Source of the DNA: Bradyrhizobium sp. NFR13
GTDB taxonomy: Bacteria; Pseudomonadota; Alphaproteobacteria; Rhizobiales; Xanthobacteraceae
Direction of reading: 5' to 3'
Length of the DNA stretch: 64,000 nucleotides
NCBI RefSeq assembly: GCF_900114605.1
Contig: NZ_FOTP01000001.1
Coordinates: forward strand, 1,302,001-1,366,000
Below are positions 11,508-20,019 of this stretch, piece after piece. The notes under the pieces are model-generated. The model was not told where the DNA came from. It saw only the letters and a list, made by a program, of their open reading frames with translations, and did not search any database. The translations under genes were made by a program, and so were the position numbers. Numbering within the stretch: the first letter of the stretch is position 1; each line of letters starts with the position of its first letter.

Positions 11508-12476
11508 ATGGCTGCCCCCATCGACACCCTCGTTACGGTTTTCGGCGGATCCGGCTTCGTGGGACGCCATGTGGTCCGCGCGCTGGCCAAGCGCGAATAC
11601 CGGATCAGGGTCGCGGTGCGCCGTCCGGAGCTGGCCGGCCATCTGCAGCCGCTTGGCCGTGTCGGACAGATCAACATTGTTCAGGCCAATCTGCGCCACC
11701 CGGCCTCGATCAAGGCCGCGATGCGCGACGCCAGCATTGTCGTCAATCTGGTGGGTATCCTGACCGAAAGCGGCGCGCAGACCTTTGATGCCGTGCAGGC
11801 GCGAGGCGCCGGCGCGGTCGCGCAGGCCGCCGCCGAGATTGGCGCCCGGATGGTGCAATTTTCGGCCATCGGCGCCGATGCCGATTCCGAATCAGCCTAT
11901 GCCCGTGCCAAAGCGGCCGGCGAGCAGGCCGTGCTGGCCGCGGTGCCTTCCGCAACGATCCTTCGCCCGTCGATCGTGTTCGGCCCCGAGGACCAATTCA
12001 CCAATCGATTTGCCAGTCTCGCCCGGATGGCCCCCGTGATGCCGGTGTTCGGCGCCACGACCAAAATGCAGCCGGTCTATGTGGGCGATGTCGCCCAGGC
12101 TGCGGCCGATGCCGTCGATGGCAAGACCAGGCCGGGCGCTACCTATGAACTCGGCGGCCCGGAAGTGCTGACGATGAACGAGATCATCGACATCGTTCTG
12201 GCCACCATCGAGCGCAAGCGCATGACGCTGCCGGTGCCGACGGCCATTGCCAAGCTGCAGTCCTATTTCCTGCAATTCGCCCCGGGCGACTTCAAGCTGA
12301 CGCCGGATCAGGTCGCTATGCTGCGCGTGGACAATGTGGTGTCGGAGGCCGCCAAGGCGGCCGGTCTGACGCTGGATGGCTTGGGTATCGCCGCTGATTC
12401 GCTGGAAGCGATTGCGCCACAATACCTGTGGCGCTTCCGCGCCACCGGTCAGTTCGCGCATAACGGTATAAACTGA
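11508..12476 (+). CDS. NAD(P)-binding SDR of the NDUFA9 (complex I-associated) type
   Basis: An atypical short-chain dehydrogenase/epimerase of 322 residues. The N-terminal Rossmann motif is VTVFGGSGFVGRHVVRAL; the cofactor loop includes VRRPELAGHL, and NLVGI follows the fourth strand. The segment with YARAKAAGEQ replaces the usual YxxxK active site, as in NDUFA9-like proteins. VFGPEDQFTNRFASLARMAP is typical of the subfamily. Mitochondrial NDUFA9 is a complex I accessory subunit; bacterial relatives may act in quinone or respiratory-chain biology, but this is not proven. It stands alone, convergent with uppP. Confidence 0.85.
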   Translation: MAAPIDTLVTVFGGSGFVGRHVVRALAKREYRIRVAVRRPELAGHLQPLGRVGQINIVQANLRHPASIKAAMRDASIVVNLVGILTESGAQTFDAVQARGAGAVAQAAAEIGARMVQFSAIGADADSESAYARAKAAGEQAVLAAVPSATILRPSIVFGPEDQFTNRFASLARMAPVMPVFGATTKMQPVYVGDVAQAAADAVDGKTRPGATYELGGPEVLTMNEIIDIVLATIERKRMTLPVPTAIAKLQSYFLQFAPGDFKLTPDQVAMLRVDNVVSEAAKAAGLTLDGLGIAADSLEAIAPQYLWRFRATGQFAHNGIN

Positions 12477-12485
12477 CGATATCGT

Positions 12486-12518
12486 CCCGCCATGCACGCC
12501 GAAGGCATGCGTGGCGGG
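12486..12518. repeat. GC-rich palindrome between convergent genes
   Basis: A 15-base stem starting CCCGCCATGC pairs across a GAA loop with an arm ending GTGGCGGG; the two imperfect positions form G-T pairs. It lies between the convergent SDR and uppP genes. It looks like a member of the dispersed palindromes seen elsewhere in this window and may also act as a bidirectional terminator. Confidence 0.6.
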
Positions 12519-12531
12519 GACCCGTCGAATT

Positions 12532-13341
12532 TTAGTAGCCCAGCGCCAGCGCGATCAGGCCGAGCGTACCGACGATCACGCGCCACCATGCGAACAACGC
12601 GAAGCCGTGGCGGGTCACGTAGCCGAGAAAGCTTTTCACCACGATGATCGCGGTGATGAACGACACCACGAAACCGATGGCGATGATCACGCCGTGATCG
12701 ACCGAGAGATCGGCCCGGCTCTTGTAGAGATCGTAGACGAAGGCGCCGACCATGGTCGGGATCGCCAGGAAGAACGAGAACTCCGCCGCTGCGCGCTTCT
12801 CGGCGCCGAGCAGCATGGCACCGACGATGGTCGCGCCGGAGCGCGACACGCCTGGAATCATCGCCACGCACTGCGCCAGACCGATCTTGAGATACATCGG
12901 CAATGGGAACGTCGTGGCATCGTGATGCACCGGCTCAAGATCGAGCTGATCGACCCAGAGCAGGATCGCCCCGCCAACGATTAGCGAGAAACACACGACC
13001 CATGGATTGAACAGATAGCTTTTGACATAGCCGCCCGCAGCAGCGCCGATGATCGCGGCAGGCAGGAACGCGATCAGCACGCCGATCACGAAACGGCGCG
13101 CCGCAGCGTCACCTTTGAACAGGTTCAGCGCGATATGCCACAACTTGCCGAAGTAGAGTGCAAGGATCGCCAAAATGGCGCCGAGCTGGATCAGTACGGC
13201 GAAGCTCTTCCAGAAATTGTCCTCGCCCAGATCGAAGAATCGTTCCGCGAGCAGCAGATGTCCCGTCGAGGAAACCGGCAGGAACTCGGTGACACCCTCG
13301 ACAATGCCGAGAATCACCGCCCTTATCGCATCAGACATCAT
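12532..13341 (-). CDS. uppP: Undecaprenyl-diphosphatase UppP (BacA)
   Basis: Inner-membrane phosphatase of 269 residues that recycles undecaprenyl diphosphate to the monophosphate carrier used for peptidoglycan and O-antigen synthesis; higher dose confers bacitracin resistance in known cases. The family motifs are intact: [20 protein letters not shown] near the N-terminus and [20 protein letters not shown] near residue 165, with about eight membrane helices. The 205 bases to fzlA on the other strand form a divergent promoter region in which I see no clear box. Confidence 0.96.
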   Translation of the reverse strand: MMSDAIRAVILGIVEGVTEFLPVSSTGHLLLAERFFDLGEDNFWKSFAVLIQLGAILAILALYFGKLWHIALNLFKGDAAARRFVIGVLIAFLPAAIIGAAAGGYVKSYLFNPWVVCFSLIVGGAILLWVDQLDLEPVHHDATTFPLPMYLKIGLAQCVAMIPGVSRSGATIVGAMLLGAEKRAAAEFSFFLAIPTMVGAFVYDLYKSRADLSVDHGVIIAIGFVVSFITAIIVVKSFLGYVTRHGFALFAWWRVIVGTLGLIALALGY

Positions 13342-13546
13342 CTGCTTATCTGTCCTTCGTCAGTGTGGGCCTGAAAAAGCCGGGTTCTTCTCGCCTATTC
13401 CCTCCATTGCTGCAATCGCAAATACCATCACATTCGCGGGTTGCCTCAGAACCAAGCTTCGCTAGTTTGGCGCGCGCCGCGTGACACTTTTACCGCCGAC
13501 GCAACCGAGACGCTTTCTTAACGACCGCATAACTATCAAGGCCCGC

Positions 13547-14239
13547 ATGTACACGCTTTACCATCACTCGTTCTGTCCGCATTCCCGCTTCATTCGTCTC
13601 GTACTCGGCGAATACGGACTCGATCTCACGCTGGTGGACGAGCGGCCGTGGGATCGGCGCGAGGCATTTCTGGCGCTCAATCCTGCGGGAACTACGCCTG
13701 TGCTGCTCACCGATGGTTTCCCGCCCATTCCAGGCGCCGGGATCATTGCGGAATATATCGACGAGACCCATGGACCGGAGATGGGCGATCGCCGCCTGCT
13801 GCCTGTCGCGATGGCGGAACGCATCGAAGTGCGCCGACTGATGGCGTGGTTCAACGAGAAATTCTTCGAGGAAGCGTCCGGTCCGCTGGTCACCGAGCGG
13901 ATTTACAAGCGCTTCATGAGCGAGGAGGTCGGCGGCGGCGCGCCGGCGATGGATGTGATTCGCGCAGCCACCGCAAATGTGCGCTATCATCTGGCCTATA
14001 TCGGCTGGCTGGCGCGGACGCGCAATTTTCTGGCCGGTGACCGGCTGACGTATGCGGATCTGGTCGCGGCAGCTCATCTGTCGGCGATCGACTATCTGGG
14101 CGATGTTCCATGGAGCGAGGACGACGCAGCGAAGGCGTGGTACGCGCGGGTGAAATCCCGTCCGTCGTTCCGACCGCTGCTGAGCGAATGGCTGGCGGGC
14201 GTGCCGGCATCGCGAACCTATGTGGATCTCGATTTCTGA
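13547..14239 (+). CDS. fzlA: FzlA-like FtsZ-binding glutathione-S-transferase-fold protein
   Basis: A 230-residue GST-fold protein beginning [20 protein letters not shown], with [20 protein letters not shown] in the thioredoxin-like half and a helical C-terminal half ending YVDLDF. This pattern matches FzlA of Caulobacter, which binds and bundles FtsZ and is needed for constriction; it is not a classical detoxifying transferase. I chose ATG 13547 because family members begin there; 22 upstream codons are open but not conserved. It is divergent from uppP, a cell-wall gene, which suits a division role. A generic GST is the alternative. Confidence 0.78.
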   Translation: MYTLYHHSFCPHSRFIRLVLGEYGLDLTLVDERPWDRREAFLALNPAGTTPVLLTDGFPPIPGAGIIAEYIDETHGPEMGDRRLLPVAMAERIEVRRLMAWFNEKFFEEASGPLVTERIYKRFMSEEVGGGAPAMDVIRAATANVRYHLAYIGWLARTRNFLAGDRLTYADLVAAAHLSAIDYLGDVPWSEDDAAKAWYARVKSRPSFRPLLSEWLAGVPASRTYVDLDF

Positions 14240-14289
14240 GCCCATCCGCTGATGATGCGATCGCCACACTTCCCGCCGATCTCAAGGAT

Positions 14290-15423
14290 ATGCTGACGCG
14301 CGAGGCAAAGGCCCTCGGCTTCGATTCGATCGGGATTACCGACCCCGATGCCATCGCAGGCGTGCGCGAGCGGCTGCAGGAATTTCTCAATGCCGGCGCC
14401 CATGGTGACATGGAGTGGCTTGCCGACAATCCGGACCGCCGCGCCGACCCCAAGGTGATGTGGCAGGACGTGCGCTCCGTCATCATGCTCGGCGTCAATT
14501 ACGGCCCCGACGAGAACCCGCTCGAAATCCTCAAGCAGCGCTCGCACGCCGCAATCTCGGTCTATGCCCGCGGCGACGACTATCATGATCTCATCAAGAA
14601 GCGCCTGAAGCTGCTGGCGCGTTGGCTAATCGCGCAGGCCGGCGGCGATGTGAAAGTGTTCGTCGATACGGCCGCCGTGATGGAGAAGCCGCTCGCCGGC
14701 GCCGCAGGATTGGGCTGGCAGGGCAAACATACCAATCTCGTCTCGCGCGAATTCGGCTCCTGGCTGTTTCTCGGCGCCATCTTCACCACGCTCGAATTGC
14801 CGCGCGATGCGCGTACGATCGATCACTGCGGTTCGTGCCAAGCCTGTCTCGACAGCTGTCCGACCTCGGCCTTCCCCGCGCCCTACAAGCTCGATGCGCG
14901 ACGCTGCATTTCCTATCTCACGATCGAGAACAAGGGCCCTATCCCGCATGAATTCCGCAAACCCATGGGCAACCGCATCTATGGCTGCGACGATTGCCTC
15001 GCTGCTTGCCCATGGAATAAGTTTGCGCAGGAAGGCCGCGAGATCAAACTCGCCGCACGCGATGAGTTGCGCGCGCCGTCGCTGGCCGAACTTGCAAGGC
15101 TCGATGATCCGTCTTTTCGCGCATTCTTCACGAAGTCACCCGTGAAGCGCATTGGCCGTAACCGCTTCATTCGCAATGTGCTGATCGCCATCGGCAATTC
15201 AAACGACCTGTCGCTGATGAACGATGCCCAGAGACTGCTCGGCGATGAAAGTCCTGTGGTCCGCGGGGCTGCAGTATGGGCATTGTCGCAACTGATGCCT
15301 GCGGACGGATTTGCTGCATTAGCTGTACAGTTCATCGAAGCCGAACAGGACGAGAGCGTCGGCAGCGAGTGGCGACTGGCCCTCAGTTCGTCAGGTGCCG
15401 CGCCATCTCCGGTCGCGCTTTGA
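14290..15423 (+). CDS. queG: Epoxyqueuosine reductase QueG
   Basis: Cobalamin- and iron-sulfur-dependent enzyme making the last step to queuosine in tRNA wobble position 34. With ATG 14290 it has 377 residues, the usual length. Two [4Fe-4S] clusters are encoded by [17 protein letters not shown] and [14 protein letters not shown], with the catalytic aspartate region [14 protein letters not shown] and a C-terminal HEAT-like tail. The start is uncertain: the frame is open upstream, overlapping fzlA, and about ten more residues (LPADLKD) fit the family, so a non-ATG start near 14240 is possible. Its last 41 bases overlap a gene on the other strand. Confidence 0.93.
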   Translation: MLTREAKALGFDSIGITDPDAIAGVRERLQEFLNAGAHGDMEWLADNPDRRADPKVMWQDVRSVIMLGVNYGPDENPLEILKQRSHAAISVYARGDDYHDLIKKRLKLLARWLIAQAGGDVKVFVDTAAVMEKPLAGAAGLGWQGKHTNLVSREFGSWLFLGAIFTTLELPRDARTIDHCGSCQACLDSCPTSAFPAPYKLDARRCISYLTIENKGPIPHEFRKPMGNRIYGCDDCLAACPWNKFAQEGREIKLAARDELRAPSLAELARLDDPSFRAFFTKSPVKRIGRNRFIRNVLIAIGNSNDLSLMNDAQRLLGDESPVVRGAAVWALSQLMPADGFAALAVQFIEAEQDESVGSEWRLALSSSGAAPSPVAL

Positions 15424-15859
15424 GCGCTTCGCCCTGTTTGGCGACGATCCTGACGATACGCTCCGGCGCAAAATGCAGGTCCACGAAAGCCGGTGCCGTA
15501 TTGGCCACTTCGTGATAGCTCGCGATCTTCCCGTAACGCAGCATCATGATCGCAACGCCTTCGAACATCGCGCGACCGCCATTGGCTTCGGGGAGTTTCG
15601 AGCGATAACTGAACGTGTAGCGCGCATAGAGCGTAGCGCCGTCGCTCACCGGCGCATGCATGTCCCAGCGAAAGTCTTCCGCGGTCCGGTAGAACCAGTC
15701 ATCGACCATCTCGGCGATTTTGGCGCGGCCTTCGAACGCACCGTAGAAGACGTCGTGATAGATGCCGTCCTCGGTGAACAGCGCAGCGAAGCTCTGGCCG
15801 TCACGCTGTTCGACGGCATCACAAAATGCGCGCAGCATCGCCGTGGCATCCATCCCCAA
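15383..15859 (-). CDS. NTF2-like (SnoaL-type) protein
   Basis: A 158-residue protein of the nuclear-transport-factor-2-like fold. The start [20 protein letters not shown], followed by [19 protein letters not shown], and then [19 protein letters not shown] is the usual layout of SnoaL-like domains, with a cone-shaped pocket. Some members are isomerases or hydratases; others only bind ligands. No signal peptide. The start may be either ATG 15859 or ATG 15853. It overlaps the queG 3' end convergently and lies 61 bases after the hydrolase gene on the same strand. Substrate unknown. Confidence 0.8.
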   Translation of the reverse strand: MGMDATAMLRAFCDAVEQRDGQSFAALFTEDGIYHDVFYGAFEGRAKIAEMVDDWFYRTAEDFRWDMHAPVSDGATLYARYTFSYRSKLPEANGGRAMFEGVAIMMLRYGKIASYHEVANTAPAFVDLHFAPERIVRIVAKQGEALKARPEMARHLTN

Positions 15860-15920
15860 CTCCTCCCGTTGATCGATCGCCCTTTTCAGAAGTGCCTATT
15901 CAGCGGCACAGGCGATGCAA

Positions 15921-16703
15921 TCAAAACTCCGCCACAGCCGACAATAGTCGTGCAATGTCCTGCGGGCGCGACAGCCGATGGTCGCCGTCCTGGATCATGG
16001 TCAACACGACATCCTCGCTCGGCAGCCGTTCGGCCAGACGAAAGGCATGTTGCCAGGGAACGTCGGGGTCCTGCCGGCCCTGAAGAATCCGCACGGGGCA
16101 ACCGACGTCGATCGTGCTGCCGAGCAGCAGATGATTGCGCCCCTCTTCGATCAACCGCCTCGTGATCGGATAGGACTCGCCATATTCCGACGGGCGCAGC
16201 CATTGGCCGGTGGTCTCGATCTCCGCGCGAATCTCCGGCGAGAAGCCTTTCCACATCAGCTCTTCGGTGAAATCCGGTGCCGGCGCGATCAGCACCAGGC
16301 CCTTCAGCGTCGCACGCCCCACTTTGCCGCGCCTGGCCAGCGCGCGCGCCAGCAGCAGGGCCATCCAGCCGCCCATCGACGAGCCGACCACCACCTGCGG
16401 ACCCTGGCAGGCCGCGTCAAACGCCGCGAGGCCATCCTCCAGCCATTGGCCGATGGTGCCCTCGACGAAATCGCCGCCGGATTCACCGTGGCCGGAATAA
16501 TCGAAACGTACACAGGCCCGGCCATGATCAGAGGCCCAGGCATCGAGCGCCACCGCCTTGCCGCCCTGCATGTCGGATTTGAAGCCGCTCATCCAGAACA
16601 GGCCCGGTGCAGCGCCATCACGAACCCGCATGGCGATCTGGCGGTTGTTGCCGCCGGTACCGACAGTGATGAATGTAGGGTCGGTCGATACCGTTGTGCT
16701 CAT
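15921..16703 (-). CDS. Alpha/beta hydrolase (ABHD10-like)
   Basis: A 260-residue serine hydrolase. The nucleophile elbow VVGSSMGGWMALLLARAL carries the serine, the acid is in LQGRQDPDVPW and the histidine in DGDHRLSRPQD, so the triad is complete. FWMSGFKSDMQGGKAVALD and CVRFDYSGHGESGG around the oxyanion region resemble ABHD10-type thioesterases. I chose ATG 16703 because AAGGA lies about 7 bases before it; an upstream start at 16727 is open. It forms a short same-strand pair with the NTF2-like gene. Substrate unknown. Confidence 0.85.
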   Translation of the reverse strand: MSTTVSTDPTFITVGTGGNNRQIAMRVRDGAAPGLFWMSGFKSDMQGGKAVALDAWASDHGRACVRFDYSGHGESGGDFVEGTIGQWLEDGLAAFDAACQGPQVVVGSSMGGWMALLLARALARRGKVGRATLKGLVLIAPAPDFTEELMWKGFSPEIRAEIETTGQWLRPSEYGESYPITRRLIEEGRNHLLLGSTIDVGCPVRILQGRQDPDVPWQHAFRLAERLPSEDVVLTMIQDGDHRLSRPQDIARLLSAVAEF

Positions 16704-16796
16704 CAAACTATCCTTGTTCGACCTCAAAATGCTGCCTGCTGTTTGATTGAGCAGGTCGGAATCGTCAACGCCGATCCCTAAACGTCCCTATGTTCG

Positions 16797-16821
16797 GGAA
16801 CGCCCACCCCGGTGCCGCGTT
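16797..16821 (+). promoter_or_regulatory. Possible EcfG-type (general stress) promoter
   Basis: GGAAC at 16797-16801, 16 bases, then CGTT at 16818-16821 matches the alphaproteobacterial sigma-EcfG consensus GGAAC-N16/17-CGTT. It sits in the 321-base gap between the divergent hydrolase and infC, pointing to infC with a leader of about 190 bases. Roughly one such match is expected by chance in 64 kb on both strands, so this is tentative. I see nothing else definite in the gap. Confidence 0.3.
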
Positions 16822-17024
16822 GCGCTCCTGTCAACCACGGCTTGCAGAACGGGCCGGGGAACTCTATGTGAGCCAAGTCAGCGGTGTGCGACACCTGATG
16901 CCCTTTCGCGTGACGAAATTGCCTCGTATTTGAATGATTGACGCTGCGTTGCGTGAGTTTGCTTGCTCGAAACGCCTTATTCCTTCACACTGCGGCCTTC
17001 CTAAACAACATTGGAGAGTTACCC

Positions 17025-17564
17025 ATTCGCCGTCCCAACAGAGCCCCGCCCGCCGCAACCAAAGACGGGCCGCGCACCAACGATGAAATTCGCAATCTGC
17101 AGATCCAGCTGATTGATCAGAACGGCGTGAACCACGGCAACGTGGAAACCATTGCTGCAATCAAGATGGCGATGGAAGCCGGCATGGATCTGGTCGAGAT
17201 TTCGCCGAACGTGAATCCTCCCGTCTGCAAGATCATGGACTACGGGAAGTTCAAGTATTCGGCGCAGAAAAAGGCCGCCGAGGCCCGCAAGAAGCAGAAG
17301 ATCGTCGAAATCAAGGAGATCAAACTCCGCCCGATGATCGATGATCATGACTACGACGTGAAAATGCGCGCGATGCAGCGCTTCTTCGAAGAAGGCGACA
17401 AGGTCAAAATCACCTTGCGCTATCGTGGCCGCGAAATGGCGCACCAGGAAATCGGCACCAAGCTGCTCGACAAGGTCAAAGCAGACGTCGCCGAATACGC
17501 CAAGGTCGAACAAGACGCGCGCTTCGAAGGCCGTCAGGTGGTGATGGTGCTGGCACCGCGCTGA
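17025..17564 (+). CDS. infC: Translation initiation factor IF-3, AUU start
   Basis: IF-3 of 179 residues binds the 30S subunit, checks start-codon and initiator-tRNA pairing and prevents early 50S joining. The sequence runs [18 protein letters not shown], then the linker [20 protein letters not shown] and the C-terminal domain with [16 protein letters not shown]. The only start that fits the family N-terminus is ATT at 17025, with GGAG 8 bases upstream. A rare AUU start is known for E. coli infC, where it underlies autoregulation. It is followed by a terminator at 17596. Confidence 0.95.
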   Translation: MRRPNRAPPAATKDGPRTNDEIRNLQIQLIDQNGVNHGNVETIAAIKMAMEAGMDLVEISPNVNPPVCKIMDYGKFKYSAQKKAAEARKKQKIVEIKEIKLRPMIDDHDYDVKMRAMQRFFEEGDKVKITLRYRGREMAHQEIGTKLLDKVKADVAEYAKVEQDARFEGRQVVMVLAPR

Positions 17565-17595
17565 TCACAATCGCGATTGAGCGCTCAAGGATTGC

Positions 17596-17626
17596 GGCCC
17601 GTCAGTTTTGGCGGGCCTTTTTCTTT
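17596..17626 (+). terminator. Rho-independent terminator of infC
   Basis: GGCCCGTC, loop AGTTTT, then GGCGGGCC forms an 8-base-pair stem with one G-T pair, followed by TTTTTCTTT. It lies 31 bases after the infC stop. It separates infC from rpmI-rplT, at least in part. Confidence 0.85.
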
Positions 17627-17662
17627 GGAAGAGTGTTCGGAGATCAGTCGGAGCCGGGCGGC

Positions 17663-17809
17663 TCAGCCTGAGATGAGGGCGAGTGCGCCAGCCAGCGCGA
17701 GAGCGGCGGCGAGGCCAGCGGCGGCGAACATCCAGCGGGTGGCGGTCTGGGCAGCAGCATTTTGCTGGATGGCAACCGCCCTTGCGGCGGCACGTGCATT
17801 CCGGGCCAT
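17663..17809 (-). CDS. Candidate 48-residue membrane micro-protein
   Basis: Antisense to the infC-rpmI gap. It begins MARNARAAARAVAIQQNAAA, continues QTATRWMFAAAGLAAALALA and ends GALALISG: a basic N-terminus followed by one hydrophobic helix of about 20 residues, the topology of a small inner-membrane protein. GAGGG lies about 9 bases before the ATG. The composition is alanine-rich, which high-GC DNA can give by chance. It was chosen over longer overlapping frames because only this one looks like a sensible membrane peptide. No function can be assigned. Confidence 0.4.
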   Translation of the reverse strand: MARNARAAARAVAIQQNAAAQTATRWMFAAAGLAAALALAGALALISG

Positions 17810-18020
17810 TGTCGTCGTCCCTCTGTTTCTCTGGTCCGGTTAAGATAGGCATCCGGACCAGCTCGGACCAGTCTGAAGCCATGCGCTAAACAGAGTGTTG
17901 AGCCGCGTTAATCGTTGCCATCGGGGCATTCCTCTGTCATAAGCCCAACCTTCGTCGCCCGGCTGATTAAGGGCTGCCGTGTCGACGACTGTGCTGACTT
18001 ATTGCAAACGGCAATTAGTT

Positions 18021-18074
18021 GAGCATTTTCAACGCTCTAACGAGCATTTTAGCCTACGCAACGCCCCTTGGGGC
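18021..18074 (+). promoter_or_regulatory. rpmI leader: direct repeat and small hairpin
   Basis: Upstream of rpmI, GAGCATTTT occurs twice (18021-18029 and 18042-18050), 21 bases apart, about two helical turns. Just after, CGCCCC-TT-GGGGCG (about 18062-18075) can fold as a short hairpin followed by CTTTC. In enterics ribosomal protein L20 represses rpmI-rplT through leader RNA; whether this leader does so is unknown. The rest of the 17810-18020 gap shows nothing I can name. Confidence 0.3.
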
Positions 18075-18102
18075 GCTTTCTGCGTGGCCATAGGAGAGCC
18101 AA

Positions 18103-18303
18103 ATGCCCAAGCTGAAGACCAAGTCGGGCGCTAAAAAGCGCTTTAAAGTCACCGGTACCGGCAAAGTCATGTCGGCCCATGCCGGTAAGCGCCACGGTAT
18201 GATCAAGCGGACGAAGAAGCAGATTCGTCAGCTCCGCGGCACCCGCGTGCTGTTCAAGACCGATGGCGACAACATCAAGCAGTACTTTCTGCCAAACGCC
18301 TGA
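18103..18303 (+). CDS. rpmI: 50S ribosomal protein L35
   Basis: Very basic 66-residue ribosomal protein, [20 protein letters not shown] onwards, with [17 protein letters not shown] and a C-terminal FLPNA. It is full length and preceded by AGGAGAG. It lies 67 bases before rplT in the usual infC-rpmI-rplT order. Confidence 0.98.
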   Translation: MPKLKTKSGAKKRFKVTGTGKVMSAHAGKRHGMIKRTKKQIRQLRGTRVLFKTDGDNIKQYFLPNA

Positions 18304-18370
18304 TCGCCCTACCGCCGTTTAACGCGGCGGATATCACCCCTTTTGTTATTTCAGATGAAGGAGATCAGTC

Positions 18371-18730
18371 ATGGCTCGCGTCAAACGCGGTGTGACGGCT
18401 CACGCCAAGCATAAGAAAGTCTACAAGGCCGCCAAGGGTTTCCGTGGTCGCCGCAAGAATACGATCCGCGCCGCCAAGGCCGCCGTCGACAAGGCCGGCC
18501 AATATGCGTTCCGCGATCGCAAGCGCAAGAAGCGTACGTTCCGCGCGCTCTGGATCCAGCGTCTCAACGCTGCCGTCCGTCCGCTCGGCATGACCTACAG
18601 CGTGTTTATCAACGGTCTCGCCAAGTCCGGCGTGACTGTCGACCGCAAGGTGCTCTCGGATCTCGCGATCAACGAGCCGGCGGCGTTCAACGCGATTGCC
18701 GAGAAGGCCAAAGCTGCTCTTGCAGCGTAA
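18371..18730 (+). CDS. rplT: 50S ribosomal protein L20
   Basis: Ribosomal protein L20 of 119 residues, a primary 23S rRNA-binding assembly protein. It begins [20 protein letters not shown] with the characteristic [20 protein letters not shown], and later [16 protein letters not shown] and [13 protein letters not shown], all as in the family. AAGGAG precedes the ATG. In known systems it is also the repressor of its own operon. It is followed by a small hairpin at 18740-18755 and a palindromic repeat before pheS. Confidence 0.98.
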   Translation: MARVKRGVTAHAKHKKVYKAAKGFRGRRKNTIRAAKAAVDKAGQYAFRDRKRKKRTFRALWIQRLNAAVRPLGMTYSVFINGLAKSGVTVDRKVLSDLAINEPAAFNAIAEKAKAALAA

Positions 18731-18791
18731 GCCAACTTGGGCTGCGCTCGCAGCCTGAGCTCTCAAGCTCCGCGTATTCATCGACATTGTC

Positions 18792-18832
18792 ATGGCCGGG
18801 CAGAAGCGTTCACGCGCTCCTGTCCCGGCCAT
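18792..18832. repeat. Dispersed palindrome, ATGGCCGGG type
   Basis: ATGGCCGGGCAG (18792-18803) and CTGTCCCGGCCAT (18820-18832) form inverted arms with one unpaired T. The arms match those of the repeat at 53151-53230, so both belong to one family. It lies between rplT and pheS and may be transcribed with them. Confidence 0.7.
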
Positions 18833-18936
18833 TGACGTCTTAAATCCCTGTAAGACCGTGCTGTAGACCCTGCGCGTCCGACCTGTTGTCGGGCGAAGGC
18901 AGCAAGAGGCGCCCGCCTCTTTCATCGAGGTTGCTG

Positions 18937-20019
18937 ATGTCCGATCTGACGACCCTCCAACAAACTATCCTGGCAGATATTGCCAATGCTTCCGACGAAG
19001 CGGCGCTCGAAGCGGTGCGCGTCGGCGCGCTTGGCAAGAAGGGCTCGATCTCGGCCCTGCTCGCCACGCTCGGCAAGATGTCGCCAGAAGAACGCAAGAC
19101 CGAAGGCGCCGCGATCAACCTCGCCAAGGATGCCGTTACGCAGGCGCTGACTGCGCGCCGCGACGTGCTGAAGTCTGCCGCGCTCGATGCGCGCTTGGCA
19201 TCCGAAACCATCGACGTCACGCTGCCGCTGCGCGATGGCCCGGCCGAGCTCGGCCGCATTCATCCGCTCAGCCAGACATGGGACGAACTGACGACGATCT
19301 TCGCCGATATGGGCTTCGCCGTCGCCGAAGGTCCGGATATCGAGACTGACGACTACAACTTCACCAAGCTGAATTTCCCCGAGGGCCATCCGGCCCGCGA
19401 GATGCACGACACCTTCTACTTCAATCCGAAGGAAGACGGCTCGCGCCTGCTGCTGCGCACGCATACGTCACCGGTGCAGGTGCGCACCATGCTGAGCCAG
19501 CAGCCGCCGATCCGCGTGATCTGTCCGGGCCGGACCTATCGCAGCGACAGTGATCAGACCCACACGCCGATGTTCCATCAGGTCGAAGGCCTTGTGATCG
19601 ACAAGGGCTCGCATCTCGGCCACCTCAAATGGATCCTGCACGAATTCTGCAAGGCATTCTTCGAGGTGGACAACGTCAATATGCGCTTCCGTCCGTCGTT
19701 CTTCCCGTTCACGGAACCGTCGCTGGAAGTCGATATCCAGTGCCGCCGTGACAAGAACGAGATCCGTTTCGGCGAAGGCGAAGACTGGCTGGAAATTCTC
19801 GGCTGCGGCATGGTGCATCCGAACGTGCTGCGCGCCTGCGGCATCGATCCCGATGTGTATCAAGGCTTCGCCTGGGGCATGGGCATCGATCGCATCGCAA
19901 TGCTGAAATATGGCATGGCTGACCTGCGCCAGCTGTTCGAGGGTGACGTGCGCTGGCTGAATCACTACGGCTTCAAGCCGCTTGAAGTACCGACGCTGGC
20001 CGGAGGACTGAGCACGTGA
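18937..20019 (+). CDS. pheS: Phenylalanine-tRNA ligase, alpha subunit
   Basis: Catalytic subunit of the (alpha-beta)2 PheRS, 360 residues. An N-terminal coiled-coil that contacts tRNA precedes the class II core: motif 2 region [12 protein letters not shown] and [20 protein letters not shown], then [16 protein letters not shown] and motif 3 [18 protein letters not shown]. The start ATG 18937, after GAGG, matches family N-termini; an in-frame upstream ATG at 18886 lies in non-conserved sequence. Its stop overlaps the pheT start (GTGA), so subunit synthesis is coupled. Confidence 0.97.
   Translation: MSDLTTLQQTILADIANASDEAALEAVRVGALGKKGSISALLATLGKMSPEERKTEGAAINLAKDAVTQALTARRDVLKSAALDARLASETIDVTLPLRDGPAELGRIHPLSQTWDELTTIFADMGFAVAEGPDIETDDYNFTKLNFPEGHPAREMHDTFYFNPKEDGSRLLLRTHTSPVQVRTMLSQQPPIRVICPGRTYRSDSDQTHTPMFHQVEGLVIDKGSHLGHLKWILHEFCKAFFEVDNVNMRFRPSFFPFTEPSLEVDIQCRRDKNEIRFGEGEDWLEILGCGMVHPNVLRACGIDPDVYQGFAWGMGIDRIAMLKYGMADLRQLFEGDVRWLNHYGFKPLEVPTLAGGLST

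Noticed and set aside
18740-18755. GGCTGC-GCTC-GCAGCC hairpin after rplT as a terminator
   Set aside because: Six-base stem without a T-run; too weak to call on its own.
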